A stretch of DNA of 64,000 bases from Moringa oleifera (taxonomy: Eukaryota > Streptophyta > Magnoliopsida > Brassicales > Moringaceae): positions 5,272,501 to 5,336,500 of the forward strand of contig JAJFZO010000034.1 of the NCBI GenBank assembly GCA_021397835.1, written 5' to 3'. Each line of letters opens with the position of its first letter. Within the stretch, counting starts at the first letter, position 1. The position numbers were made by a program, and so were the translations under genes. A model generated the notes under the pieces. The model was not told the origin of the DNA and did not search any database. It saw only the letters and a program-made list of their open reading frames with translations. This document shows positions 26,494-41,400 of this stretch, in pieces.

Positions 26494-29400
26494 GTTTTAG
26501 ATTCTAGGGCGTCTTTTCATACCACTGCATATGGCAAAATAATAGAAAATTATGTTGCTGAAAATTTTGGAAAGGTTTATCTTGCTGATAGAGAACCTTT
26601 GAATATTGTTGGTATGGGTGATGTTAAATTGAAGATGCCAAATGGGAATATCTGAAAGATTCAAAAGGTGAGACATGTGCCAAAGTTGATGAAAAATCTA
26701 ATTTCTGTTGGACAGCTTGATAGTGAAGGGCATAGGGTGACTTTCAATGATAATGCTTGGAAAGTTACCAAAGGTGCCATGGTTGTTGCTCAAGGAAGCA
26801 AAACTGGAACTCTCTATATGACTTCAAGTTGCAAAGACACAGTGGCTGCTGTTGACACTGGTATGAACTCTGACTTATGGCATTGCAGACTTGGGCATAT
26901 GAGTGAAAAGGGAATGAAGGTCATGGTGGCAAATGGTAATTTACCGGATTTAAAATCTGTAGAGCACAAGTTGTGTGAAAGCTGCATCCTTGGCAAACAG
27001 AAAAGGGTCAGCTTCTCCAAAGCAGGAAAGTAGTTAAAGCAGCAAAAACTAGAGTTAGTTCATACAGATGTATGAGGGCCTTCGACTGTGACGTCTTTTG
27101 GGGGATCTAGCTACTATGTGACTTTCATTGATGACTCAACCAGAAAGGTATGGATTTATTTTCTAAAGAATAAATCTGATGTATTTGATGCTTTCAGGAA
27201 ATGGAAAGCCATGGTTGAGAATGAAACTAATCTTAAAGTTAAGTGTTTGAGATCTGATAATGGTGGAGAGTACATTGATGGGGATTTCAAACAGTTTTGT
27301 GCTGACAATGGGATCAAGATGGAGAAGACTACTCCAGGTACACCTCAGCAGAATGGTGTTGCAGAAAGGATGAACATAACACTAAATGAGCGTGCAAGGA
27401 GCATGAGAATGCATGCAGGGTTGCCCAAGATATTTTGGGCAGATGCAATTAACACTGCAGCCTATTTATTCAATAGGGGCCCTTTAGTTCCTTTGGATTG
27501 TAGAATACCTGAGGAGGTTTGGAGTGGCAAAAAGGTAAATTTGTCTTTCCTAAGAATATTTGGTTGCCTGTTATATATCCATATTGATGCTGCTGCTAGA
27601 GGCAAACTTGATCCTAAATCAAAAAAAAAAAATTTCATTGGATATGGTGACAATGAGTTTGGTTATCGTTTTTGGGATAGCCAAAACAGGAAGATCATTA
27701 GGAGCAGGGATGTAATCTTCAATGAGCAAGTTCTGTACAAGGATAGTTTGGGCAAGAGTTCAGAAGTAAGAGATTCTGAGGCAAAAAGGCCTGAAGTGAT
27801 CCACTTGAGAGACATTCCAGTGAATCAGTTGCAATAGAATACTGAGGAAGTTGAAGATGACATTGCTGAGCAAAATCAGGAAAGTATGGCTCCAGAGGTA
27901 AATCCAACCACTCCTGTGATAGAAGTGAGAAGATCTTCCCGGACTGTGAGACCACCACAGAGATTTTCGCCATCTCTGAACTACATCTTGTTAACTGATA
28001 GAGGTGAACCAGAGAGTTTTGATGAAGCTTTGCAGGGTGATGAATCAATCAAGTGGGAGTTAGCCATGAAAGATGAGATGAATTCTCTTATGAATAATCA
28101 AACATGGGAGTTGGCAGAACTACCACAAGGAAAAAAGGCCTTGCAGAACAAATGGGTTTACCGGATAAAAGAAGAGCATGATGGCAACAAGCGATACAAA
28201 GCAAGGTTAGTAGTTAAAGGCTTTCAACAAAAGGAAGGTATTGACTACACAGAGATTTTCTCCCCAATGGTTAAGTTGACTACAATCAGAATAGTGCTTG
28301 GGTTAGTGGCTCAGAAAGATTTGCATCTGCAGCAAATGGATGTAAAAACAGCTTTTCTTCATGGTGATTTAGAGGAAAAAATTTACATGAAACAGCCACA
28401 AGGATTTGAAGTCAAAGGTAAGGAGAAAATGGTATGCAAACTTATGAAAAGTTTGTATGGGTTAAAACAAGCTCCAAGACAGTGGTACAAGAAGTTTGAC
28501 AACTTCATGGGTGACAATGGTTTCTTAAGGTTCCAGGCAGACTATTGTTGTTATGTTAAGAGGTATGATAACTTCTACATTATATTGCTACTGTATGTTG
28601 ATGATATGTTAATTGCTGGAGCTAATTTGCATGAGATAGAGAAATTAAAGAGTAAGCTTTCAAAGAAGTTTGCTATGAAGGATTTGGGTTCCGCCAAACA
28701 AATCCTTGGGATGAGAATCACCAGGGAAAAGGGAATTCTCAAGCTATCTCAGGAGAAATACATCAACAAGGTGCTTGCTAGATTCAGAATGGATGGTGTC
28801 AAACCAGTGAGTACACCTTTGGCTAGTCATTTCAGACTATCCAAGAGTCAGTCTCCGTCAACTGATGATGAAATTGCATATATGGGCAAGGTGCCTTATA
28901 CTTCTGCTATTGGGAGTCTAATGTATGCCACAGTATGTACAAGACCAGACATAGCACATGCAGTGGGAGTTGTTAGTAGGTATATGAGCAATCCAGGAAA
29001 GCAACACTGGGAAGCAGTTAAGTGGATCTTCAGGTATTTGAAGAGCACTGCAGACTTTGCTTTGTACTTCAGAAAAACAGATATGGGCTTGCATGGTTAT
29101 GTTGATGCTGATATGGCTGGTGATATCGACAGTAGAAAAAGTATTACAGGGTATGTTTATACATTGAGTGGTATTGCAATCAGTTGGATGTCTAAACTAC
29201 AAAAGATAGTTGCACTTTCGACCACAGAGGCTGAATATGTTGCTCTTACAGAAGCAAGCAAGGAGATGATATGGTTGTTATCTTTCCTAATGAACTGGGG
29301 CACAGGTTTGAAAAAGGTATGTTGCATTGTGATAGCCAGAGTGCCATTCACTTGGCAAAGAACCCTATGTATCATGCTAGAACGAAGCATATATAAGTCA

Positions 29401-29560
29401 GATATCACTTCATAAGATCAGCTTTGGAAGATGGTGTCTTGTCACTCGAAAAGATACAAGGAAGTCAGAATCCAGCTGATATGCTAACCAAGGTTGTTAC
29501 AATCGAGAAACTGAAGTTGTGTACAACTTCAGTGGGGTTTCTCAGCTGCTGATTGGGAAG
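26494..29560 (+). pseudogene. copia pol (protease-integrase-RT-RNase H), with stops and frameshift
   Basis: The protease motif D-S-G is changed to D-S-R (AGG at 26506-26508). Stops follow at 26653-26655, 27031-27033, 27073-27075 and 27835-27837. GAG-pre-integrase is at 26870-27000. The integrase core (HTDV, IDDSTRKVW, RSDNGGEY, QQNGVAERM) spans 27058-27480. Reverse transcriptase (KARLVVKGFQQ, QMDVKTAFLHGDL, LLYVDDML) lies at 28080-28650. RNase H (DADMAGD, ALSTTEAEYVAL) lies at 29105-29260. The frame shifts near 29310 and a TAA follows near 29397. Most stops sit at positions that relatives fill with Trp or Gln. The element cannot encode its own proteins. Confidence 0.92.
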
Positions 29561-29571
29561 TCATGGCCATT

Positions 29572-29584
29572 GCAGGTGGAAGAT
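29572..29584 (+). promoter_or_regulatory. Polypurine tract
   Basis: The purine-rich tract gcaggtggaagat lies immediately before the 3' LTR, where plus-strand priming takes place in copia elements. Confidence 0.75.
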
Positions 29585-30104
29585 TGTTGAGTATGTGTGG
29601 AGACAATCCTATCCACAAAAGGGTATATATTTATCTGAAAAGATATATATATATTTATCTGAGAGGGCATATACTTATCTGAAAGGATATATATGCTTAT
29701 CTGAAAGGGAATATACTCATCCAAAAGAGTATATATTTATCAAAAAGGATATCTTGAGATTCTCACACATCTATCTTTTTAGCCTTGGGCTCTACTATAT
29801 AAAAGGGGGACTTCTACCCATGTAAACATCACAATAAAGAGAGTGAGTAAGAGTCCTAGGGTTTTATTCTAGTAGAGTGAGGGCTAGGAAAACAGTTATC
29901 TCTCTTGTAATCTATTTTCATAGTGAAAGGGTTTCCTGCAGTGGCTGCAAAGTGGATGTAACTCTTAATTGAGGGTGAACCACTATAAATCTAGTGTTCT
30001 TGTGGTTGTTTACTTTCTTCTTGCTTTTATTATTGTTGCTTTCAGGTTACAGGGATTTGATATTTGATCCATCAACTAAGGATCTGGTTGTCAAATTCCT
30101 AACA
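29585..30104 (+). repeat. 3' LTR
   Basis: Same ends as the 5' LTR. It keeps an additional clean copy of the 20-bp U3 unit where the 5' LTR has a microsatellite. A TATA box lies at 29796-29803. About 17 base differences from the 5' LTR. Confidence 0.95.
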
Positions 30105-30109
30105 TTTAT

Positions 30110-31814
30110 GCCCTGTTGAAGGTTGATTTAGTTGGATCTCAAGCTAATCCTCTGGTGTCAATCTCTTGATAACCTTTTTTTTTTCTTTTGTTTTTTGTGT
30201 TTTCTTTATCGATTTAAGCAGTGTACTTGTTTCAGCTTTGGAAACTGGTGGCATATTGATGGCTTCTCCAAGGCTATCTTCAATCTTATACACTAAATTT
30301 AACATCAATATGATGTTAAAAAAAAAATTAAATATTTTAACATCAATTTTTTTATTTTTAATTCATGTACATTAAATTAGTAGTATAATATGATTTTAAT
30401 AATATAAATAATAATTATCAATAAAAATATTTATAAATATTAATTAATTTATAAATATTTTTAAAATAATTAATATAATTTAAAATTTATATTTATATTT
30501 ATATTTATATTTATATTTTTTTAAAAAATTAATACTATATAATAAATTATAATTTTTAATTATTTTTAAAATTAATAATTTAGTAATTAAATTTTATAAA
30601 AATATTTTTACCATAATTTTAACTTAATTATTTTTATGAGTTACTTACATTTTTACGATAATGTATAATTTTTTGATAGAGTAGTTTTACATACATGATT
30701 CAAATCGATATTAAAATTTTATTACGTAATTGATACAAGACAAAATAAAATCACTAACACATTACAATATTTAATTTTTTGAATTACCATGACGATTTCA
30801 CAAATGTTCAATCAATGCATCACGAAGTGTAAAATGAGTCTTTTGTTTTTGATTTGCCTATATCGAGCAAGAAATTATTAAAACTTCACAGTTTCATCTA
30901 CTATCATCTCAACTTTTAGGATTGGTGCTTCTCATCAATTTTCAATATCGGCATCAATATCGCGTTCATCCTCAATAATCATATTATACATTATTATGAT
31001 CAATATTTTTAATACTTTTGATCAATATTTTAATGATGTAAGAGGAAGTGGAGATGACTTTCTCATATTCTAAATAGTTTTAAGGTTAGTTTATTATTGT
31101 TGAAGTATTTTAATTTTAATTAATGTTATAATTTTAGTTTAAGTTGTAATCGTTAAAGTGTTGTTATATTTATTGTACTGTGTTATCAATTGAAAAAAAA
31201 AATTTATCATGTTCATGCAAAAATTTAAATTATATCATAAATTATAAATTACTTTAGTATTTTATATATTTTTAAAATAATAATTTTAATAATATATACA
31301 ATTTTATTATTAATTAAATATATTATTATTAATTTAAATAAAACAAAATTATATATTGAATATTGATTTTATTTTAAAGATCTTGATGAAATATTCTTAA
31401 TAGTATAATTTTTTTTAATAATACCATATATTTATTGAATTATTGATCAAAAATATCATTGATTCAAAACCTTTAAAAAAATAATTTATAAAAAAATAAT
31501 TTAAAATTATACTAATTTGGTGCATCACTGTGACTGCACCAAATTGAAGAAATAAGTTTGACGACTCGTTGGAGACGGTTTCATTAATTTTTGATGACAA
31601 AATGCTGTTTTGCCGTCTTCGTCGGAGACTACCTAAGTGACTTGAGAGCCTACAAGGCAAACCAAGTTCCTCAAATATTACTCTGACATAGCTATTTCTC
31701 TTTTACAATTTCATGTATACAATTTCTTTGATTTATTTGATTTTCTTATGTTGGTTATTGCATGAGTTTAAATATTTTCTAAAGAGTATTTTTAGAGTGC
31801 TATTGCTTACTGTT
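30110..31814. other. AT-rich spacer; no gene seen
   Basis: After about 180 bp of balanced sequence that continues 24791-25073, the region is extremely AT-rich, with an (ATATTT)n run at about 30488-30516. The minus-strand frame 31415-31660 has no recognised similarity. Confidence 0.5.
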
Positions 31815-32150
31815 GCCCCTAACATAAGTTTATAATTTTTTTTAATAATTTTAAATTTCAAAATTTTATATTAAATTTATTAATATTAATTCAAAAATAA
31901 TAAAATTATATTTAAAATCAAACATACATTTTAAAAAATAAATTTTTGCAAATTAAAATTTTATTATATTTTAAAAGTATTTTTATTATTAAGATATGAA
32001 ATACAAAAATAAGAATATCTTTTTCAACTTATTTTTCATTTTTTTAAAAAAAATGTTAATTTTAATTTTAAAATAATTTTTTCTGATAACAGAGTTTTTT
32101 ATTGAAAATAAATTTTAATTTTTTAGATAATTAAAAATAAATTTTATTAA
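31815..32150. repeat. AT-rich dispersed repeat, copy 2
   Basis: Partner of 24408-24790 in the same orientation. Copy 1 follows the broken end of beta-amylase B, whereas this copy lies upstream of beta-amylase C, so it is a separate mobile or dispersed repeat and not part of the gene duplication. Confidence 0.6.
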
Positions 32151-33201
32151 AATTTCATACTTCTTTGACTAGACAAGATTATGGAGAGAGAACCCTAATT
32201 ATTTTTCACATCATGAGTCCTTTGGAGAGGGCCTTTCTAGGAGATACCATATGCACATGATGGGCTTATATTAATGGGCCTTTATTGACAATGCTTAAAT
32301 TATGAAGACCACCGACATAAAAAAGTCAACCCAAATAAATGAGACTTTCATTTCTTCCAGATACAGAACGTGCATCCCTCTCCTACTTCACCGTTGAGTT
32401 TGTCTTAAAAGCTGAAAGAGACTTTGTCTTAAAAGCTCAAAGAGAGAAAGAATATAGGTTTGTATGTCCTCTCTTCAAAGACATGCATATTGATTTTTTC
32501 TTTTTTCTCATTTCACTTACTGTTCCATTTTTTCTTTATCTATCTGTTCCAAATTTTAAAATCTCGGATTCCTACTGATAGATGAGTCAATGGCTTCTAG
32601 ATCTGAGAACATATTTTGTTTCTAATGATGTAGGGAATTAATTGTGAAGTCTAGTACTATTTCTTTTATGCAGGTCTTACAATGTAAGTTAACTGGCTGA
32701 TTATTAGCACGCTCTCCGTTTCTCTTGCAATGGAATATTTCCATTTCGATTCACGTTCTTGAGAGTGTTATTCTTCAGTTGAATTTGAGCAATTACAACC
32801 AACTTGAGCATCCAATTGATCTTATATTTTTGGAATCCCTCTTGTAACTTTAAAGCGAAAGAAGTTAGGTGATTTGCGTTTTATCCATGAACATTATCAA
32901 TATGCCAAATAGCAACTACTACGAAGTGCTTAATGAGTGAGCTAATTAACATGTTAGTAATTTCTGGTAGTTTATCTAGTAGATTAGATGGTGTAGATGA
33001 CATTCCAAATTTGATTCCAGCTGCAAACGTAATGGATTCATGTACATTTAAGCCTATGACACTTAAGACATGGCTACCTGTTAGCTACAGTGACAAGCTT
33101 TGACGAATCTATAAAAGAAGGATATGCAGGAGAAGTAGCATGCATCTCAATTTCCATTCTCTTCTGTTCATGTACACGCTGAAATTTTCTGTTCAGAAAA
33201 A
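32151..33201 (+). promoter_or_regulatory. Upstream region of beta-amylase copy C
   Basis: 32878-33150 matches the upstream region of copy B. Before that lies unshared sequence with a 24-bp tandem repeat (tttgtcttaaaagct units at about 32399 and 32423). No recognised gene; a 79-codon open frame at 32339-32578 is unsupported. Confidence 0.5.
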
Positions 33202-35371
<2,170 letters not shown>

Positions 35372-36039
35372 TCTGGAGGTGGTAATCTTGCACTGGGTGA
35401 AAGCGGCCATGGCTACATGGTAGAGAAACTAAATAAATTGGAGTGAGTGCTAATAAGAAGCCTTTCATGGAAATGTGTGAAACATTTTAGATATGATCAA
35501 CCCTTGACGAGGGAAAGAATTTGCATTTCTGTTTTCTGTCTCTGAGTGCTCACTTCATGTTTTCATAAATATAAAGAGCTTTGTTATAATATCTTCAAGA
35601 GCAAATCCACTTTTAATGGGTAGTGAAAACGCTGCTCAACTGCCATCCTATCTGTCTGATAAATTGGCTGGCAAATGAAAAGCATTGTGTTGAGTCACCA
35701 CAAAACTTGGCGGTGGCTTGTTCAAGAGCCTGCAAGTGGGAGTAGCCGCAGAGGGGTTCTCTCTGCCTGGTTCTATTCCTCTTATTTTAAAATAAATAGA
35801 TAAATATATATACATTATTTTCCTGTCATTTACAATTGCCTTCTTTTGAGAAAGACATGCAAAGGCATGGATGATATTTTAGAGTACAGTACGGAAATAA
35901 CCTTTTTAGGCATGCAACTTAGCCCGATGAGGGTAAAACATCCTATTTAGATGGGCTTATTATAAAAAAAATAAAACTCTTCTGAATACCAATTAACTTG
36001 ATTAGATTATATAACCTAAATTTTTAGAACTATAATCTT

Positions 36040-36470
36040 TCTATCTTTATTAAGTTACACGATTTATTATGATAAGTTTGATTTTAACACAATATGAAAC
36101 ATAAATTTTTAAAATCGCGAATGAGTTTATTAGGCTATAACATATTGAGATGAATTTCATTTAACACAACATGAAATATGAATTTTCAAAATTATGATCT
36201 AACTTTATTAGATTATGATTAATTAAGATATATTCAATTTAACATAAAATAAAAATTAAATCTCTATAATTATGTCTTAATTTGACTAAATTACAATCTA
36301 TTAAAATATAATTTTGATTTAACACTACATAAAACTTAAATTTTTAAACGATCTCGTTTTATTAGATTACTGACTTATTAAAATATGTTCGATTTAACAC
36401 AATAAGGGATAGGATGATTGAAACAACATGGGTCAATCAAGTTGTCTCAATTGATTGAGTTTATTTAAAC
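36040..36470. repeat. Insertion with 75-80 bp tandem repeats
   Basis: About 430 bp absent from the homologous point in the left copy (about 851). Inside it, units beginning tttaacac (or tttaacat) start at 36083, 36160, 36238, 36318 and 36393, giving four full units of 75-80 bp and a partial. Each carries tgaaa-tt--aatttt-aaa--tYatg and ttattagRYtatgaY blocks. Diverged copies with no coding content. Confidence 0.75.
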
Positions 36471-39400
36471 CATAAATGCCCTTGCATGAGGGGTTCACGA
36501 TGTAGGGAAGATGACTTCTACCGCATATTATCTATGATAAACCTTCACCAATTAGGTAATTCAAATATAGGTACTCATGTAAAACATGAAGTAAGTCATA
36601 CTTACAAAATGTTATGGTGTTTAATGTCTTACTTGCCATGAATGATGAATGAATATTTAAGCACTAAGAAAAGAAGAAAATCTTTATATAAATTGATTTT
36701 TTTCTTTTTAAAAAATTAAATTTTAAATAAAACATAAATTAAGTAAATTTAAATGTTATTTCAAATGAAATTTTATTTGTTTTGATTTAAAAAAAAAATA
36801 TCACGAGATAAAGAATTATAAACTTTCAAGGTGGAGGATCATCACACAAAGAAAACAACATCAAAAATCCTGAGTTTTCCTTTTTTCTCTTTTCGTGTCT
36901 CTCCATTCCATCTTTAGTTTATCTTCGCAAAAGATAGTACTTAGTTCTCAACATATTAGAAATCCTTTCAAAGATTCTCGATCAACGTTATCTAAGCTCT
37001 AATGATCAAAGCATTTTTTCTTGTTTTTTATGTCCTCTATTTTATTCAACATGAAGCAATGCAAGATCATGCTATTGTAGTATGACAAGCTTTTTTTATT
37101 TACAATCTATGTTACTTTTTTTTCTTTTTCTTTCTTTTTTCCTTAAAAGTAATGCACTATCATTTCATAGTAGCTAGAACTTTATTCATCTTGAGTAGCT
37201 ATATTATATAATAGCATATACATGTAAAATTTAAAATTCATGGAGGCGAAGAAAAAAATGTATAATTAACCATTACTGCATGTATTTACGCCTATAATGA
37301 TAAGAAGAAAGTTTACGCATTATTGGAGTAGATGCAATGCAAAAGAGCAATGGTGGTCAAAAGGCAAAAAGTTACAAGGTAGAATTTGAAAGAGCAAATC
37401 TATTTTCTCAGATAATGTTTAGAGATGAACATAATAATTTTCCAAGATTTTCTTCAAATACTCTTGTGAGTGATACCTTTTTTTTCACCTTTCTTTTTCT
37501 TATCAATATTGGTATGTGTTGAGATGTTAGCACACAAATGTAATGTTAATACAACACTTATTATTTTTATGAGTGACCTATAACTAAGAACTAAGTCACC
37601 CTTCAAAATTTTGTGCAATATTGCCAAATTATAAGTGTAGAATGTGCATATTGTGTATTACATAGACCCAAAATAATTTTCACACAATGGATAACTGTTC
37701 TAACTGGATATTGTCAAGTAGCAAGAATCTTATTATTAAAACCTAATGCATTCATTAATTTAGACAAAGATTAATTAGGATGATTTCCTTCTTAATTTGT
37801 TTGTAATTGTTAAGTTATTATAGTATTGAGAGTTCTAACAATGAGTATAATGTTAATGTCACCCCCATAAGCCAATTAGATTGTATAAACAGTAAACTAA
37901 TTATTACTTACATTAGAAAATTGATATTTTATCAATAAAGGTTTTTCTTTATCCATAATTTTTTTAATAATATATTATTTATTTATAAAGATAAATTCTT
38001 TAAAAATATCATAAGCCTTTCAAAAGAATTACATATGCGATATAATTATAAGATCTTTATGCATCAAAGTCTTGTTTTCTAAATTACTTTTGGTCATTGT
38101 ATAGTTAAAAATAAGGATATTGACTATGCTCAAAGATTGGCACACATAAACTTCTTTACTTATGAAGTAAGCAACTAATCTTATAAGTTGAAGTATGTGA
38201 GATACTTGAGGATATTAATTGTGTGGGTGCCTGTTATGAAACAAGTTCACTAAAATTAACCTAACTATGAGAGCTTCATTTGATGTTGCGTTCTTATGTT
38301 TATATGGAGCATACTCTCATATGTCCATACTGTAACTAATCCTTTAACTTAAGATACCAAGTCATGTTGTATGTGGAATGATATGCATTAATCTCACTTA
38401 AACAGATCTATGCTTATCTAGTTTCTAAATAAAGAGTGTTTTTAAATATAATATAAAGCATATGAAGGTGGATGAGGGATGTAGAAAAGATTCATCACCC
38501 TAAGTGCATTAAGGGACATGTCTCATTTGTTCCTAATTTATATTGACTTATGAATTCTTTGGCCAAGGCATAATACGAAAAGTCAATTAAAGGAGCTTAA
38601 TGACTAATATGAATGACTAGAAAATAAAAATAGTGCCAAGCTTTCTACCCATTTAAGATATATATATGATGAAAGTATCGTATTACATTGACATATTGAT
38701 CATTGAAAAGGTTAAGTCAAAGTATGTTGAAATTCTTAACAATTAAGTGATTATGATGGCTTGCTGGAGTTTGCTCATGATTTATAAATATAAATAATAA
38801 AATTCTAGACTTTATAATTTAATTTATATTTGTTGTCAACTTGATAGGAATCTAATGAGTCACACACAATAGGGTTATGCTTGAAATTAAAATGAAATTT
38901 AAGCTTTAATTCATTTTTTAAATTTTAATCAGAACTTAATTAAAGTGTTTAATTGAGGAGGCATTAAATTGTCGATATTAGATACTTGTAAGCCTAAGAA
39001 GGGGGTAGGTCATTAGTCATTCAAAATTGGCGATTTTTGAAATCATCTTGCTAGTACAAAGATTGATTTACCCTGTATTTCACCTACGAAGAAGATTTTC
39101 AAGTACAATCCATGTGTGTCACAATTAGAGGTTAGACACTTGGACTCTAACTTTCAATTTATAATAGCCTTCATGGCAGATCAAGGATCGAGGCTGCCTT
39201 CTTATGTTCTTCAAACATAAGTAAAAGTAATCTTCTCTTCAGATGTTTGACAATATGATACTTAAATCCATTTAATATCAATCGATCTAAAGGGATCTTA
39301 TAAAGGGTTTTCTCCTTATTTTCGTTATGCTTTACCTTTAAATTTAATTGTAATGCTTTGCTTGATTAGATTAAGCATGTGCTAAAACCCTTCACATGAA

Positions 39401-39549
39401 ACATAAAAAAAGCACAACAAGAATGAAAGACCAAAAAATGTCATCGTTTGATACTCCTTCTTGATGCCTCATTAAAAATTTGCTTACTATTGTATTGCTC
39501 ACTTTCTTGCCCATTTGCTTGATTAGATCGCAAAAAAAAGAGCAAAGCA

Positions 39550-39976
39550 AACCTTCCCAATCTCAAATCACAAAAATTTGGAGCGAATCTTTGATCTTTT
39601 ATTAGTATTCCACTTCCTTATACTGGGACGCATGCATCATGAACCCAGTGTGCAATTCATTTTTCTAAGATAGATAGATTGTCCTCAATTAGTCATATAG
39701 GCTACCCAGAATCTCCACTAGAAAAAAAAAGGGTAGGTTGAATCTGATAAATACTTTTTCGGGGAAACTCTATTAAGTTAATTGCATATCATAAAAAAAA
39801 TTTATGTGCTCTCGAGAAAGAAATTGTGCTACTCTATTCGATGGATCAGGAATAATCGAAAAAGCCAGACCAGTACGCTGTCTCTTTGAATCCTAAATAT
39901 GATGATACCCCCGATTGTACTAACCTACATACGTCTCTCTTCAATCAATCAGTACTAGATATTATCATTTGGAACC
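39550..39976. other. Insertion of foreign-looking sequence, possibly organellar
   Basis: About 425 bp replaces about 10 bp of the left copy (near 3935-3945). Its base composition is clearly more balanced than the neighbours, and its texture (tatactgggacgcatgcatc, gaaaaagccagaccagta) looks like plastid or mitochondrial DNA. I could not place it in a specific organellar gene. Confidence 0.45.
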
Positions 39977-40299
39977 ACCATAAGCATAGAGTTAATAAGG
40001 TAAGCCATTTTTCTTTGCACGTGTTTCTTAGTTGTATTGATTTGTGATGTTATAGTTCACAAAGTGAGATAATGTTTGTATGATTATGTACTTACCAGTT
40101 GATGTTATTATGGCATTCACATATTTGCTCATTCAGTGTGATTCATTAATGTATGCATATCAAAATAATTCGTCAATACATTCATAAGCATTTGATAAAA
40201 TTTCAGGTATTTATGATATTTTTTGTCTACTTCATGGTCTTAAGTTGGAGCTTAAGTTGGTGACATAATGGCTAGAAACTTTTAGCTTGCTTGGATTTG

Positions 40300-40786
40300 T
40301 TACAAGGTAAAATTTGTCTGTTCTGGTTATTAAAATTGAACAATGTAAAATCTTTTTCTTCTTTATAATCTATTTATAGTGTGCAATAAGTTTTATAAGA
40401 AATAATTTTTGCATTAGATTTGCTAAGCCAAGATTAAGAACAAGAATCCTTTATTACTGATCTCCCTTCTGCCCTTTTTATTACTTATAGAAAAATAGCA
40501 TAGAAACCTAAGAAGAGAAGCTTATGTTAACTTTTCATTTCTTAAATGAACAAATTAAGAAATATATGGAAAAAAAATGTTGTCTAAGCTATAGAGACCC
40601 TCATATATAAAAACTTCATTGAAGATGCAAAACTCTCACCGCAATTGTATTTTTCTACCCCTTAACTAGCCTATTTATAAACATTCTAACTAATGAAGAT
40701 TCAAGAACTCTTAGTCTAAGTAACTCCAACTACATCATGACTTGATATGTCAATTTGAAAGTGTTTTATTGATTCATTTCCTAACA
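40300..40786 (-). repeat. Probable copia LTR fragment in duplicated spacer (right copy)
   Basis: On the minus strand it begins TGTTAGGAAATGAATC at 40786, directly after a purine tract (aggtgaggat, 40796-40787), as a 3' LTR should. A TATA-like tttataaatagg follows. The far end is uncertain. Confidence 0.45.
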
Positions 40787-40959
40787 ATCCTCACCTAACA
40801 CATGAAAAAACTACCAAAAATCTATGCTAGTGTTCTTTTACATCTTTACCTCACGAGCTTTGATACAATCTGCCCTTTGACAAACTACCAATTGAGTTGT
40901 TGGTTCTAGTTCTACCTTGACCTTGAATTTCTTCTAAGTTGTCTTGATTTATTACAGTA

Positions 40960-41400
40960 GTAACCTTTATGGTTGAACCAAATAAAATTTATCCGATAAA
41001 AGTTTGCACACCATTAAGTTTAAGACCTTCTATGATCACCTTAGAATCCATAAATACTTGTGACATTACAACCTTAATATTAATAAGAGATCATTTTGAA
41101 TTAAGAACCCCTAAAGCAATTGAGCACATTCTTAATTTCGGAATATGTCTCACCTCTTTTAATAGCCAAGTTCCATTGTTTATCATATTCACCTTGATGA
41201 AACTCATTCCTACAATACCATAGATTGTGTTATTGCCAAAAGAAATCAAGTCTCCACTAATTTTTTATAGTTTATAAACCAGTACTTTCACTAAAACATA
41301 TAAACTATCCAAGCTGAGCCAAAAATCTAACCATCTTAAGACTTTAATATTATGACTAATAGCACTTCTACAATTTTATATCTTTCCGCTAAATCACCTC
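40960..41400 (-). pseudogene. Ty1/copia gag-pol remnant, right copy
   Basis: Same degraded protease/GAG-pre-integrase stretch as at 4915-5340 (GNN-YGIVGM, EVRHIPKLRM). A KSSDGWILDSA-like protease start can be traced with frame changes. RT and RNase H are missing. Confidence 0.6.

Larger units (their letters stand above)
25074..30104 (+). mobile_element. Ty1/copia LTR retrotransposon, full length, inactivated
   Basis: 5031 bp bounded by LTRs of 522 and 520 bp (TG...CA ends) and by a perfect 5-bp target duplication, tttat, at 25069-25073 and 30105-30109. Primer-binding site, gag, protease, integrase, reverse transcriptase, RNase H and purine tract are in copia order. About 17 substitutions separate the LTRs by hand count, so the insertion is fairly recent. 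The coding region carries several stops and one frameshift. Polyprotein wording (SEGHRVTFND..W, YVDDML, DADMAGD) is Tnt1-like, but lineage assignment needs a tree. Confidence 0.95.
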
